From positions 248,001 through 312,000 of the forward strand of contig JAEVYT010000030.1 in NCBI GenBank assembly GCA_023392615.1: 64,000 nucleotides of DNA, given 5' to 3'. Each line of letters opens with the position of its first letter. Positions within the stretch are counted from its first letter, which is position 1. Positions 7,871 to 15,983 of this stretch are shown one piece after another. Both the position numbers and the translations under genes were made by a program. The notes beneath the pieces are model-generated. The model worked only from the letters and a program-made list of their open reading frames with translations, did not search any database and was not told the origin of the DNA. This stretch comes from Bacillota bacterium (GTDB lineage: Bacteria; Bacillota; Clostridia; Lachnospirales; Lachnospiraceae).

Positions 7871-8947
7871 TTATTCACTGAGCTCTGCAGCTTGTTCATC
7901 TTCTGATTCCGGCTTATTCATGATTTGAATGTCATAAGGATCAACATGAATTCCTACCTGTGTGCCGACCGGGACAAGATCGGTAGAATGAACGAGCCAT
8001 TCTTTGCCGTTTGCTAGAACCTCCATCTCATAATGGACACCCTTAAAGAGCAGGGAAGATACCGTACCAGTTACGGTGCCGTTCTCCGGTTTAACTAAGT
8101 CGATATCTTCTGGACGAATTACAACGTCCACTGGCTTGTTCTTACCAAAACCGATATCGACACAAGGGAAATTGGAGCCAAGAATATTAACCAATTTATC
8201 CTCAACCATAGTGGAAGGGATGATATTGCTGTCACCGATAAAGTCAGCAACGAAGGCATTCTTTGGCTCGTTGTATATATCCTCCGGTGTTCCAATCTGT
8301 TGAATATACCCTTGATTCATAACAACGATTGTATCGGACATGGTTAAGGCTTCCTCCTGATCATGTGTAACATAAACAAAAGTTATACCTAACTCATTTT
8401 TTAAACGAATCAATTCATATTGCATGTCTTGTCGGAGCTTTAAATCAAGTGCACCAAGAGGCTCGTCGAGCAGTAATACCTTAGGTTCATTAACAATTGC
8501 ACGTGCAATTGCAATTCTTTGTTGTTGTCCACCACTTAAGGAATCAGGCATTCTGTTTTCAAAACCGTCTAAGTTTACTAGTTTTAATGCATATTTGATT
8601 TTATCATCTATGTAAGTTTTACTCTTTTTCTTAATCTTTAGGCCGAAAGCGATGTTTTCTGCAATTGTCATATGTGTAAAAAGAGCATATTTTTGGAATA
8701 CAGTATTTAACTTTCTTTCATTAGGTGGAAGCTTGGAGATATCCTTACCCTCGAAGATGACTCTTCCCTGATCCGGCGTTTCAAAACCACCGATAATTCT
8801 TAAAGTCGTTGTTTTGCCGCATCCGGAGGGGCCGAGTAGTGTCACGAACTCGTTCTCGCGTATATATAAGTTTAAATCATCCAGTACGACGGTATCGCCG
8901 AAGGATTTAGAAATGTGTTCAAGATTGATTAATTTGTTATCCGTCAT
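7871..8947 (-). CDS. potA: Spermidine/putrescine ABC transporter ATP-binding protein
   Basis: A 358-residue ATPase. The Walker A box is GPSGCGKTT, the signature is LSGGQQQRIAIARA, and Walker B is VLLLDEPLGALD. The H-loop is VTHDQEEALTMSD. The C-terminal 110 residues form the TOBE/OB domain of the PotA/MalK group. AGGAGG precedes the ATG by eight bases. It energises polyamine import through PotBC. It is the first transporter gene of the operon, 80 bases after the XRE-cupin regulator. Confidence 0.94.
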   Translation of the reverse strand: MTDNKLINLEHISKSFGDTVVLDDLNLYIRENEFVTLLGPSGCGKTTTLRIIGGFETPDQGRVIFEGKDISKLPPNERKLNTVFQKYALFTHMTIAENIAFGLKIKKKSKTYIDDKIKYALKLVNLDGFENRMPDSLSGGQQQRIAIARAIVNEPKVLLLDEPLGALDLKLRQDMQYELIRLKNELGITFVYVTHDQEEALTMSDTIVVMNQGYIQQIGTPEDIYNEPKNAFVADFIGDSNIIPSTMVEDKLVNILGSNFPCVDIGFGKNKPVDVVIRPEDIDLVKPENGTVTGTVSSLLFKGVHYEMEVLANGKEWLVHSTDLVPVGTQVGIHVDPYDIQIMNKPESEDEQAAELSE

Positions 8948-8970
8948 TGGGGGTTCCTCCTTTTGCTTGA

Positions 8971-8994
8971 AAACAAGCCAACCTTGGCTTGTTT
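8971..8994 (-). promoter_or_regulatory. Perfect inverted repeat between regulator gene and potA
   Basis: AAACAAGCCAA, a CC centre, and TTGGCTTGTTT form an 11-base-arm palindrome in the 80-base gap, just before the potA ribosome-binding site. Read on the minus strand it continues TTTTC, so it could be a weak terminator that lowers transporter expression, or an operator. Confidence 0.5.
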
Positions 8995-9027
8995 AAGTAT
9001 CGTAATATTATATGATTTAGTAATATA

Positions 9028-9567
9028 TTAGAAGCTGGGCGGAGTGGATACCCACAAAAGCGTTGCTCCTGTTTTTTCATTCGCTTTAATATAATGTTGT
9101 TTATTTGCAGTAAAGTAAAAAGATTCCCCTTTTTTAACCTTATGGATTCTGTTACCGATGTGAAGAGAGATACTTCCGTTTAAAATATAACCAAATTCTT
9201 CACCCTCATGTGGATTATCGGGATAAGTGGAGCCACCTGCATCCAAGGTTAATAGGATTGGTTCCATAATGTTCTTCTGAGCATTTGGAATAATCCATTT
9301 CACCTGATTTTTAAGTTCAGCATCGTACTTTTCAAAATAATCACCCTTTTTAAATACAACCTGATCAGCGGTAGTGCCGCTAAAGAATTCTTCCAGATTA
9401 GTTCCTAAGCATTGAAGAATATCCACCAAAGTTGCGATCGATGGGGAGGTAAGGTCACGTTCTAACTGTGATATAAATCCTTTTGATAATTCTGCACGGT
9501 CTGCTAATTCCTCTTGCGTCAGACTTTTTTGAATACGTAGTTCTTTGATTTTGGATCCTATTTGCAT
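9028..9567 (-). CDS. XRE-family regulator with cupin sensor domain (PuuR-like)
   Basis: A 179-residue protein. Residues 1-60 are a helix-turn-helix of Cro/C1 type (TQEELADRAELSKGFISQLERDLTSPS). Residues about 105-175 are a cupin barrel (HEGEEFGYILNGSISLHIG). This architecture is common for regulators of polyamine and amino-acid uptake. It is co-oriented with potABCD, so polyamine-responsive control of the operon is the natural inference. A 17-base palindrome lies just after its promoter and suggests autoregulation. Confidence 0.88.
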   Translation of the reverse strand: MQIGSKIKELRIQKSLTQEELADRAELSKGFISQLERDLTSPSIATLVDILQCLGTNLEEFFSGTTADQVVFKKGDYFEKYDAELKNQVKWIIPNAQKNIMEPILLTLDAGGSTYPDNPHEGEEFGYILNGSISLHIGNRIHKVKKGESFYFTANKQHYIKANEKTGATLLWVSTPPSF

Positions 9568-9608
9568 AACAGATTTCCTTTCGGATTCTTACTTAGAATA
9601 AACAATAA

Positions 9609-9665
9609 GTTTAGCATTGCTAAACCACAACAAGATTATTATACTAAGTTATCTTACGTTGTCAA
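9609..9665 (-). promoter_or_regulatory. Promoter and operator of the XRE-cupin/pot operon
   Basis: On the minus strand, TTGACA (9660-9665) and TATAAT (9638-9643) are separated by 16 bases. Just downstream of the expected start point lies the perfect palindrome GTTTAGCA-T-TGCTAAAC (9609-9625), well placed for repression by the encoded regulator. Confidence 0.65.
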
Positions 9666-9753
9666 TATAATTTTGTAATTTAAAGTGAGGCAGTGATAAA
9701 ATATTATCACCGATGTAATCTTTTTATATCTGTACCGCTATCGACTAGAATAT

Positions 9754-9807
9754 TATATAAGAAACCGGAAAGACAGGCGGTGCTGCGTGTCTTTCCGGTT
9801 TCTTATA
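9754..9807 (-). terminator. Strong hairpin after the small minus-strand gene
   Basis: TATAAGAAACCGGAAAGACA pairs perfectly over about 20 bases with TGTCTTTCCGGTTTCTTATA, with a 12-base loop. It lies seven bases beyond the stop of the gene ending at 9814. The T-run is poor on both strands. Confidence 0.65.
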
Positions 9808-9813
9808 TTCTTA

Positions 9814-10020
9814 CTATATTGGTGGTGGGATTGGGGAAATAGGTTCATTTTCATTATTCTTTTTATTTTCATTTATCTCTCTTTGGGCTAATACTGTCGC
9901 CAAGGTATCCCCTAACTGGGTTAATACCACGGATAACAATGTCATCTCATTCTCCGAACAGCATTTTGATATGCCGCAGGCTACTGCAGATACAAGAGCA
10001 ATCAATTCGCATTCATCCAT
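9814..10020 (-). CDS. Small conserved hypothetical protein, possibly DUF6774
   Basis: A 68-residue protein starting MDECELIALVSAVACGISKC. It has a hydrophobic helical core with a Cys-Cys pair (SKCCSENE) and a Thr/Leu-rich second helix, then an Asn/Glu/Lys spacer and a Pro tail (SPIPPPI). The frame runs up to a GTG at 10035, but GAGG placed nine bases before the ATG at 10020 favours the shorter form. It resembles the small clostridial family I recall as DUF6774, of unknown function. The family call is from memory and uncertain. Confidence 0.6.
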   Translation of the reverse strand: MDECELIALVSAVACGISKCCSENEMTLLSVVLTQLGDTLATVLAQREINENKKNNENEPISPIPPPI

Positions 10021-10086
10021 AAGTCGATACCTCACTGTAATAGAAAGATAGCGTTCATTTTACTAAAATATATGAATGGAGTAGAT

Positions 10087-10128
10087 AAAAAGTTCCAACC
10101 GAAGTTTGTGTTAAAGTTCGGTTGGAAT
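10087..10128 (-). terminator. aroC terminator
   Basis: On the minus strand TTCCAACCGAA and TTCGGTTGGAA form an 11-base perfect stem followed by CTTTTTATC. It is about 70 bases past the aroC stop. Confidence 0.75.
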
Positions 10129-10195
10129 CACAGAATAAATAATAGTAATTAAGAAAGCGTACGTTAGCAAAGAGCCATGTGGTTAGCTTTCATTG

Positions 10196-11296
10196 TTATT
10201 TGTAAAAGTTCTTGATTAGACTCATCTTAGAAGTCATTCCCATAAATAATAGATCGACTAGAGTGATGGCAACCATTGATTCAACTACTACAACAGCACG
10301 TGGTACAATAATTGGATCATGACGGCCTTGAATATTGATTTCAATATTCTCATTATCACGATTTATAGTCTTTTGTGTTTTAAATATAGAAGGAGTTGGT
10401 TTGATGGCTGCTCGAAGTATAATATCGGAACCATCACTCATTCCACCGAGGATACCGCCTGAATGATTGCTGCTCTTGCTTACATGCGAATTATCATCAA
10501 GTGTGAAGGGATCGTTGCTCTCAGCACCGGTTAATGTTGATGCCCCAAAACCGTCCCCAATTTCAAAACCTTTTACTGCCCCGATAGACATAACTGCTTT
10601 TGCTAACGAGGAATCCAACTTATCAAATACAGGTTCACCAATACCAACTGGCATACCGGATACGATACATTCAATTACACCCCCGGAAGAGTTGTGATTT
10701 TGCATTAATTGAAGCAGATATTCCTCCGCTCGTTCAGAAGCATTTAGGTCAGGCATAAAGAGTGGACTATTACATGCATCGCTTATCTTAGTATTATTAG
10801 GGTCAATAGTAATTGGTCCGATGGATTTGGTATATGCTTGTACAGTAATTCCTAATTCCTGAAGAATAATACAAGCAATCCCACCGGCTGCGACTCTTGC
10901 AATTGTTTCACGCCCTGAGGAACGTCCACCACCACGGTAGTCGCGAAAACCATACTTTTGGTCAAAGCAATAATCAGCATGACCCGGTCGATAAGCCTGT
11001 GCTATCTTGCTATAGTCACCGGATTTTTGATTCTCATTATATACAACTAAGGAGATAGGGGTGCCGGTGGTTTTTCCTTCAAATACTCCAGACAGAATTG
11101 TGACTTTGTCTTCCTCCTTACGGGGGGTGGAATATTTGGTTTGCCCCGGTTTTCTTCTGTTTAAATATGGTTGAAGCAGTTCTTCATTTAGTGTTAAACC
11201 TGCTGGGCATCCATCGACTACCACGCCAACTCCCTTGCCGTGGGACTCACCCCAGGTTGATATCTTAAATATTGTTCCATATACCGATCCTGACAT
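10196..11296 (-). CDS. aroC: Chorismate synthase
   Basis: A 366-residue enzyme of the shikimate pathway. It converts 5-enolpyruvylshikimate-3-phosphate to chorismate using reduced FMN. Family signatures are the N-terminal GESHGKGVGVVVDGCPAG, the central RPGHADYCFDQKYGFRDYRGGG and SSGRETIARVAAGGIA, and a C-terminal HDP motif in GRHDPIIVPRA. The length is normal. GGAGTGATACT precedes the ATG. It is monocistronic here, with its own promoter and terminator; no other aro gene is in the window. Confidence 0.96.
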   Translation of the reverse strand: MSGSVYGTIFKISTWGESHGKGVGVVVDGCPAGLTLNEELLQPYLNRRKPGQTKYSTPRKEEDKVTILSGVFEGKTTGTPISLVVYNENQKSGDYSKIAQAYRPGHADYCFDQKYGFRDYRGGGRSSGRETIARVAAGGIACIILQELGITVQAYTKSIGPITIDPNNTKISDACNSPLFMPDLNASERAEEYLLQLMQNHNSSGGVIECIVSGMPVGIGEPVFDKLDSSLAKAVMSIGAVKGFEIGDGFGASTLTGAESNDPFTLDDNSHVSKSSNHSGGILGGMSDGSDIILRAAIKPTPSIFKTQKTINRDNENIEINIQGRHDPIIVPRAVVVVESMVAITLVDLLFMGMTSKMSLIKNFYK

Positions 11297-11325
11297 AGTA
11301 TCACTCCATTGCTTTGTTTTGATAT

Positions 11326-11354
11326 AGTATAATGGAAATTATTATATGTTTCAA
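11326..11354 (-). promoter_or_regulatory. aroC promoter
   Basis: On the minus strand TTGAAA (11349-11354), a 17-base spacer and TATACT (11326-11331) lie about 30 bases before the aroC start codon. Confidence 0.65.
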
Positions 11355-11420
11355 TCATTTTAAGATACATTTCTACAAAATTGTCATATATTAGAGTGAT
11401 AACATAAATTGAGGCACAAA

Positions 11421-11624
11421 ATGGGAGAACAACGTCATCCTTCCGGTAGACCCGCCGGATATCATTATAGTAATCAAATCAAGTCATCTCAAAATCAAGT
11501 TAATCGAAATGATCTATATACAAAACAATCAGGGAAAGATGATGATTTAATCATTGAAGATAATACCGTATATGAAATTGATCGTGAATGTTATGAGAGA
11601 TATAAAAAACAGAAGAAGAGATAG
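11421..11624 (+). CDS. Small hypothetical charged protein
   Basis: A 67-residue protein starting MGEQRHPSGRPAGYHYSN. It is polar throughout: Gly/Pro/Arg-rich at the start, Asp/Glu in the middle (GKDDDLIIEDNTVYEID), and a basic C-terminus (ERYKKQKKR). It has no signal or membrane segment. The ATG at 11421 follows GAGG by seven bases; a TTG at 11409 overlaps that site and is rejected. A strong terminator follows. I do not recognise the family. Confidence 0.6.
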   Translation: MGEQRHPSGRPAGYHYSNQIKSSQNQVNRNDLYTKQSGKDDDLIIEDNTVYEIDRECYERYKKQKKR

Positions 11625-11660
11625 AGAATAAATAATTCACATAAGAGATAGAAATACAGA

Positions 11661-11694
11661 AAAAGAAAGGCTGCAATCGCAGCCTTTCTTTCTT
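11661..11694. terminator. Bidirectional intrinsic terminator
   Basis: AAAGGCTGC and GCAGCCTTT form a stem with a four-base loop. TTTCTT follows on the plus strand, and CTTTTTCT on the minus strand. It serves the converging small genes on either side. Confidence 0.85.
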
Positions 11695-11729
11695 GCCACT
11701 TCTTCAAGTGAAAGTGGTGTTAGTCGCTT

Positions 11730-11954
11730 TTAGAAGAAGCCACCAGACCCACCACAGCAGCAGCAAAGGAGAATGATAATCAAGATAATGCCGGTACAAC
11801 CGCAGCCATCACTTCCACCGCCAAAACCGCTTCCGCCAAAGAAACCACCATTGTTGCCTCCTCCGCAGCAGCATAATAAAAGTATGAGGATGAGAATCCA
11901 ACCACAATCATTACCACCACTTGATTCGCAATGTGTTGCTTGTAAATCACTCAT
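11730..11954 (-). CDS. Small Gly/Cys-rich two-helix membrane protein
   Basis: A 74-residue protein with two hydrophobic stretches, WILILILLLCCC and GIILIIILLCCCC. Each ends in a run of three or four Cys and is followed by Gly-rich loops (GGGNNGGFFGG, GGSGGFF). The layout is an internal duplication: hydrophobic helix, Cys cluster, Gly-rich tail, twice. AGGAGG lies eight bases before the ATG, so translation should be strong. It resembles the general class of tiny Gly-rich spore or envelope proteins of Firmicutes, but I cannot name a family. The Cys clusters could bind metal, carry lipid or form disulfides. Confidence 0.7.
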   Translation of the reverse strand: MSDLQATHCESSGGNDCGWILILILLLCCCGGGNNGGFFGGSGFGGGSDGCGCTGIILIIILLCCCCGGSGGFF

Positions 11955-12210
11955 TGTATGTTCCTCCTAATAATGATTACATTGTATCATATGAAGATTG
12001 GCTTGACTGATTTCCTTTTTGGAATTTATGTTTCCAAAGAATTGAACGATAAAATCTCCCATAAATCGAGTTTTGCTCGAAAATGAAAGGAAATGATGCA
12101 TGTCTATATAGTAATAATTTGAATTTTACCGCTAAAATCATTCTTGGTTAAGAGTGTATATTGGTTAAGCTTTCAGAATAGGATATTAAAAAAGACAGTG
12201 GAGCCTAGGT

Positions 12211-13374
12211 ATGGTCGCAAAGCATAGAGTACAGGTGATTGTACACTGTAAAGAATATGAAAAAAGACTACAGGCGATGGAAGATTTGGGCGATGTAAAA
12301 TATAGACTTCCTATGATAAACGCTTATGTGCTTGAAGTAGATGCAGCTCAGCTGGAATACGTAAAATCAATGGAGGGACTTCTATGTGTAGAGATGGATA
12401 CGCCCTTATCCGCACAGATGAATCGGGTAGGAGATATTATCGAAAGCAAATGGGCTCATGACCATGGCGTTTATGGAAAAGGAATCGGAGTTGCAATACT
12501 AGATACCGGTATAGCATTACATAAGGACTTTGTGGAGGGTGGTAATCGAGTAGTAGCTTTTCAGGATTTTATTAATCAGAGAACCGAACCCTATGACGAT
12601 AATGGGCACGGTACCCATGTTGCTGGAATTATTGGAGGAAATGGTTATTCTTCGAAGGGAAAATATAAGGGAGTTGCTCCGGAATGTAATTTTATATCGG
12701 TAAAGGTACTGGATCATCGTGGGGATGGGAATATCTCAGATGTTTTGGCAGGTCTTCAATGGATTATTGATAACCGAATCAAATATAATATTAGGGTAGT
12801 AAATATCTCGGTCGGAACTTCTTCGAAGGATAATTTGGATGAGAATTCGCTGTTGGTTCAAGGGGTGAATGCAGTTTGGGATAATGGAATTGTAGTGGTG
12901 GTTGCAGCCGGTAACAATGGACCGGGGCCGATGTCAATTTCAACACCCGGTATAAGCAGAAAGGTTATTACAGTTGGATCATCGGATGATAATATCACTG
13001 CTGAGGTTTACGGTAGTGGTAAGACGAAGGATTATTCAGGGCGTGGTCCTACTCCGTTTTGTATAAAAAAACCAGATATTGTGGCTCCCGGATCAAATAT
13101 TATATCCTGCAATATCAGTCGATATTCTTCTAGAATGAAAAGCGGAGAGGTACGACTTTCCTCAACAGAATCTCCAATGATGTATACAATAAAAAGCGGA
13201 ACGTCGATGGCAACACCGGTAGTCTCGGGTGCAGTTGCCTTACTGTTGTCCGTTCGTCCTAATATGACGAATCGTGAAGTGAAGTTAAAGCTCAGAGATT
13301 GTGCTGTAGATTTGGGACAGCATTGGGAAAAGCAAGGTTGGGGACTTTTAAATGTAAGAAAATTATTTGAATAA
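12211..13374 (+). CDS. Subtilisin-like serine protease (S8), cytosolic type
   Basis: A 387-residue subtilase. The catalytic triad is visible: Asp in VAILDTGIALH, His in DDNGHGTHVAGI, Ser in SGTSMATPVVSG. The oxyanion Asn region is VAAGNNGPG. The first 70 residues (RVQVIVHCKEYEKRL) look like an I9-type inhibitor propeptide. There is no signal peptide, so it is probably intracellular, like the AprX/Isp branch. GGAG precedes the ATG. The gene stands alone; sporulation or protein turnover roles are typical but not shown here. Confidence 0.9.
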   Translation: MVAKHRVQVIVHCKEYEKRLQAMEDLGDVKYRLPMINAYVLEVDAAQLEYVKSMEGLLCVEMDTPLSAQMNRVGDIIESKWAHDHGVYGKGIGVAILDTGIALHKDFVEGGNRVVAFQDFINQRTEPYDDNGHGTHVAGIIGGNGYSSKGKYKGVAPECNFISVKVLDHRGDGNISDVLAGLQWIIDNRIKYNIRVVNISVGTSSKDNLDENSLLVQGVNAVWDNGIVVVVAAGNNGPGPMSISTPGISRKVITVGSSDDNITAEVYGSGKTKDYSGRGPTPFCIKKPDIVAPGSNIISCNISRYSSRMKSGEVRLSSTESPMMYTIKSGTSMATPVVSGAVALLLSVRPNMTNREVKLKLRDCAVDLGQHWEKQGWGLLNVRKLFE

Positions 13375-13402
13375 AAAAATGCTATCAGTGTAATGATATA
13401 TG

Positions 13403-13485
13403 AGGATACCTTTATTTTGATTCAAATACATTGCGTAACTCACAAACAGTTCATCGTAGATGTATGTCTCTTATTGAAGGTATCC
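13403..13485. repeat. Imperfect long inverted repeat after the subtilase gene
   Basis: AGGATACCTT at the left pairs with AAGGTATCCT at the right, and inner arms (CAAATACAT with ATGTATG) extend the pairing to a hairpin of about 83 bases. There is no clear T-run. It may act as terminator or be a small decayed element. Beyond it, up to 13640, I see nothing else. Confidence 0.45.
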
Positions 13486-13652
13486 TATAATAGAGTTAAG
13501 CGATATTTTCGTGTTTATCTTGAGTTATGTAATCTATATTGATTTATATATTTAAATACGTAAAGTGCTAGTTTGTTAAATGTTAATAAATCAAGGAAGT
13601 ATGCGAAAAATAAAGAAAAATTGAATTAGTTTAATTAATTTACAAATTGCTA

Positions 13653-13715
13653 TTGTATTATTTTGATAAAAGATTTATAATATGAATTGTAAATTAGTTT
13701 TTTCATAAAACTAAT
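13653..13715 (+). promoter_or_regulatory. xylA promoter with XylR-type operator
   Basis: TTGTAT (13653-13658) and a perfect TATAAT (13676-13681) are 17 bases apart. Just after the expected start point lies ATTAGTTTT-TTCAT-AAAACTAAT (13693-13715), a perfect 9-base-arm inverted repeat. It matches the TTAGTTT/AAACTAA half-sites of ROK-family XylR operators. No xylR gene is in the window. Confidence 0.65.
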
Positions 13716-13755
13716 AGATAAACTTCATTGAAAACATTATTAAGGAGGAAGAAAT

Positions 13756-15072
13756 ATGTCATATTTTAAAATTGATAAGATTCAGTATGAAGGACCTCAA
13801 AGTAAAAATCCACTTGCTTTCAAGTATTATAATCCTGAAGAAGTGGTAATGGGTAAGACGATGAAGGAACAATGCCGTTTCGCTATGTCTTACTGGCATA
13901 CACTCACATATATGGGTAATGATCCTTTCGGTGGTGCGACTATGCATCGTGATTGGGATAAAACTGATGATGCTCTAGCTAGAGCAAAAGAAAGAGTACG
14001 TGTATCATTCGAGTTTATGGAAAAAATGCAGATTCCTTTCTTCTGTTTCCATGATCAAGATATCGCTCCTCGTGGTGCAACATTGGCAGAAACAAATAAG
14101 AACCTTGACGAAATCGTTGCAGTTATTAAAGAAGAGATGGCTCGTACCGGAATTAAGTGCCTCTGGGGTACTACGAATGCTTTTAGTGATGACAAGTTTG
14201 TTCACGGTGCAGGAACTTCCTGTAACGCAACTGTATTCGCTTACGCTGCTTCTCAGATTAAAAAAGCTATGGAAATCACCAAAGATTTGGGTGGTGAAAA
14301 CTACGTATTCTGGGGTGGACGTGAAGGCTATGAGACTTTATTAAATACAGATACCGGATTAGAGTTAGACAACCTTGCAAGATTACTTCAGATGGCTGTA
14401 GATTATGCAAAAGAAATCGGTTTTACCGGCCAATTCTTAATCGAGCCTAAGCCGAAGGAGCCTACAAAACATCAGTATGATTTTGATACAGCTACCGTTC
14501 TTGCATTCTTAAGAAGATATAATTTACAGGATTACTTTAAGATGAACATTGAAGCAAACCATGCTACATTGGCTCAACATACATTCCAACACGAACTTAA
14601 CATGTCTAGAATTAATGGCGTTCTTGGTAGTGTGGATGCAAACACCGGAGATCCTTTACTTGGATGGGATACAGACCAGTTCCCTACCAGTGTATACGAT
14701 ACAACTTTAGCTATGTATGAGATTCTTTTAGCAGGCGGCTTAACAAAGGGTGGATTGAACTTTGACTCTAAGGTACGTCGTGGATCTTTTGAAGATGATG
14801 ATTTATTCTATGCTTATATCGCAGGTATGGATGCATTTGCAAAGGGCTTAAAAGTTGCTGCAAAATTAATTGAAGATGGCGTATTCGAGAACTTTAAGGC
14901 TGAGCGTTATGCAAGCTATAAAGAAGGTATCGGTAAAGATATCGTAGAAGGTAAAGTTGGATTTAAAGAATTAGAGGCTTATGTATTACAAAACAATTAT
15001 ACAGCTAATAAGTCCGGCAGACAGGAATTACTGGAGAGCATCTTAAATCAGTATATCTTAGAAACAAAATAA
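13756..15072 (+). CDS. xylA: Xylose isomerase
   Basis: A 438-residue enzyme that converts D-xylose to D-xylulose, with divalent metals, in the cytosol. Signatures are the catalytic His/Asp in FCFHDQDIAP, VFWGGREGYETLLNTD, and the metal-binding FLIEPKPKEPTKHQYDFD. MNIEANHATLAQHTFQHE and GSVDANTGDPLLGWDTDQFP follow. This is the long class II type found in clostridia. AAGGAGG lies eight bases before the ATG, and codon choice looks optimised. It is monocistronic; no xylulokinase is adjacent. Confidence 0.97.
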   Translation: MSYFKIDKIQYEGPQSKNPLAFKYYNPEEVVMGKTMKEQCRFAMSYWHTLTYMGNDPFGGATMHRDWDKTDDALARAKERVRVSFEFMEKMQIPFFCFHDQDIAPRGATLAETNKNLDEIVAVIKEEMARTGIKCLWGTTNAFSDDKFVHGAGTSCNATVFAYAASQIKKAMEITKDLGGENYVFWGGREGYETLLNTDTGLELDNLARLLQMAVDYAKEIGFTGQFLIEPKPKEPTKHQYDFDTATVLAFLRRYNLQDYFKMNIEANHATLAQHTFQHELNMSRINGVLGSVDANTGDPLLGWDTDQFPTSVYDTTLAMYEILLAGGLTKGGLNFDSKVRRGSFEDDDLFYAYIAGMDAFAKGLKVAAKLIEDGVFENFKAERYASYKEGIGKDIVEGKVGFKELEAYVLQNNYTANKSGRQELLESILNQYILETK

Positions 15073-15140
15073 TTCTAGGATAATTAGGAGCACTTATAAC
15101 AAATTTCCCTTAAAATAATTTAAAATAATAATTAGTTAAG

Positions 15141-15188
15141 CAGAAACAGCGTAGCAAACAGCTACGCTGTTTCTGTATTTTCTTTTTT
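15141..15188 (+). terminator. xylA terminator
   Basis: CAGAAACAGCGTAGC and GCTACGCTGTTTCTG form a perfect 15-base stem with a five-base loop, followed by TATTTTCTTTTTT. Confidence 0.92.
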
Positions 15189-15220
15189 AGAGGAAAATCA
15201 ATTGTAATAGATGGTAAGTG

Positions 15221-15239
15221 TTATGATAAGTTATCATAA
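15221..15239. promoter_or_regulatory. 19-base palindrome upstream of the TetR gene
   Basis: TTATGATAA-G-TTATCATAA is perfectly symmetric. It lies about 50 bases upstream of the TetR promoter and is a candidate distal regulator site. Confidence 0.45.
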
Positions 15240-15290
15240 TAATTGGAATTAAGGTGATTCAATACTCTGTATGAAAGTTACTATAATTGG

Positions 15291-15351
15291 TTGACATTCC
15301 GATAATTAAAAAGTATAATATTGAATATATTTTCAATGAAAAAATATTCAA
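15291..15351 (+). promoter_or_regulatory. Promoter and probable TetR operator
   Basis: TTGACA (15291-15296), a 17-base spacer and TATAAT (15314-15319) form a near-consensus promoter. The transcription start would fall inside a 31-base inverted repeat: TTGAATATATTTTC (15321-15334) with GAAAAAATATTCAA (15338-15351), one mismatch. This is the size and position of a TetR-family operator. Confidence 0.7.
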
Positions 15352-15372
15352 CAAAAACTTGGAGCGAGTTAT

Positions 15373-15954
15373 ATGACGAAACGAATAGAACAGAAAGAAA
15401 AAAGGCGTCAGGATATTCTAAGAGCTGGATTAAGTCTTTTTATACGTAAAGGCTATGAAGCAACAAAAATAACTGATATTGCAGAAATAACAGGAATGAG
15501 TGTTGGCTTGTTATATCATTATTTTGATTCGATTGAATGCTTGTATATGGAACTGATTAATATTGGGTTATCTGGTCGAACGGGTCAGTTTTTTCCTCCT
15601 TATGATAATCCTATAAACTATTTTTCAAACTCCGCGAAGCACATTTTTAAAATGGTCAAGTCCGATCATTACATCGCAGAATTATTTGTTTTGATGAGCC
15701 AAGCACAGCGTAATCCCAATTTACCGAACGGAATGCGAGATCTACTTGAAGAAAATGATGTTATCAAAAAATCAATAGCTATTATCGAAGAAGGTCAACA
15801 GCAAGGGATCATACGAACGGGAAATCCAATGGCAATGGCAATGGCATATTGGCTTTCGGTACAAGCCTACGTTGAGATGATTGCGCTTAACCCTACGATA
15901 CCTTATCCAGAAACCAGTTGGTTCGTAGATATGATTCGTGCCAGTAAGAAGTAG
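15373..15954 (+). CDS. TetR-family transcriptional regulator
   Basis: A 193-residue protein. The N-terminal TetR helix-turn-helix reads RRQDILRAGLSLFIRKGYEATKITDIAEITGMSVGLLYHYFDS. The rest is a helical ligand-binding domain of no recognisable subtype. TTGGAGC precedes the ATG. The following SDR gene starts 29 bases after its stop, so the two form an operon. The operator-like repeat at 15321-15351 suggests that it represses itself and the SDR gene until a ligand binds. Confidence 0.9.
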   Translation: MTKRIEQKEKRRQDILRAGLSLFIRKGYEATKITDIAEITGMSVGLLYHYFDSIECLYMELINIGLSGRTGQFFPPYDNPINYFSNSAKHIFKMVKSDHYIAELFVLMSQAQRNPNLPNGMRDLLEENDVIKKSIAIIEEGQQQGIIRTGNPMAMAMAYWLSVQAYVEMIALNPTIPYPETSWFVDMIRASKK

Positions 15955-15983
15955 AATAACGAAATAATTCAAGGGGGAATAAT

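Noticed and set aside
11773..11970. Pro-rich 65-residue frame opposite the Gly/Cys-rich protein
   Set aside because: It is the complement of Gly codons; the minus frame has AGGAGG and sensible membrane helices, the plus frame has neither.
14000..14344. 114-residue frame inside xylA
   Set aside because: It is a shadow in another frame of a gene with full family signatures.
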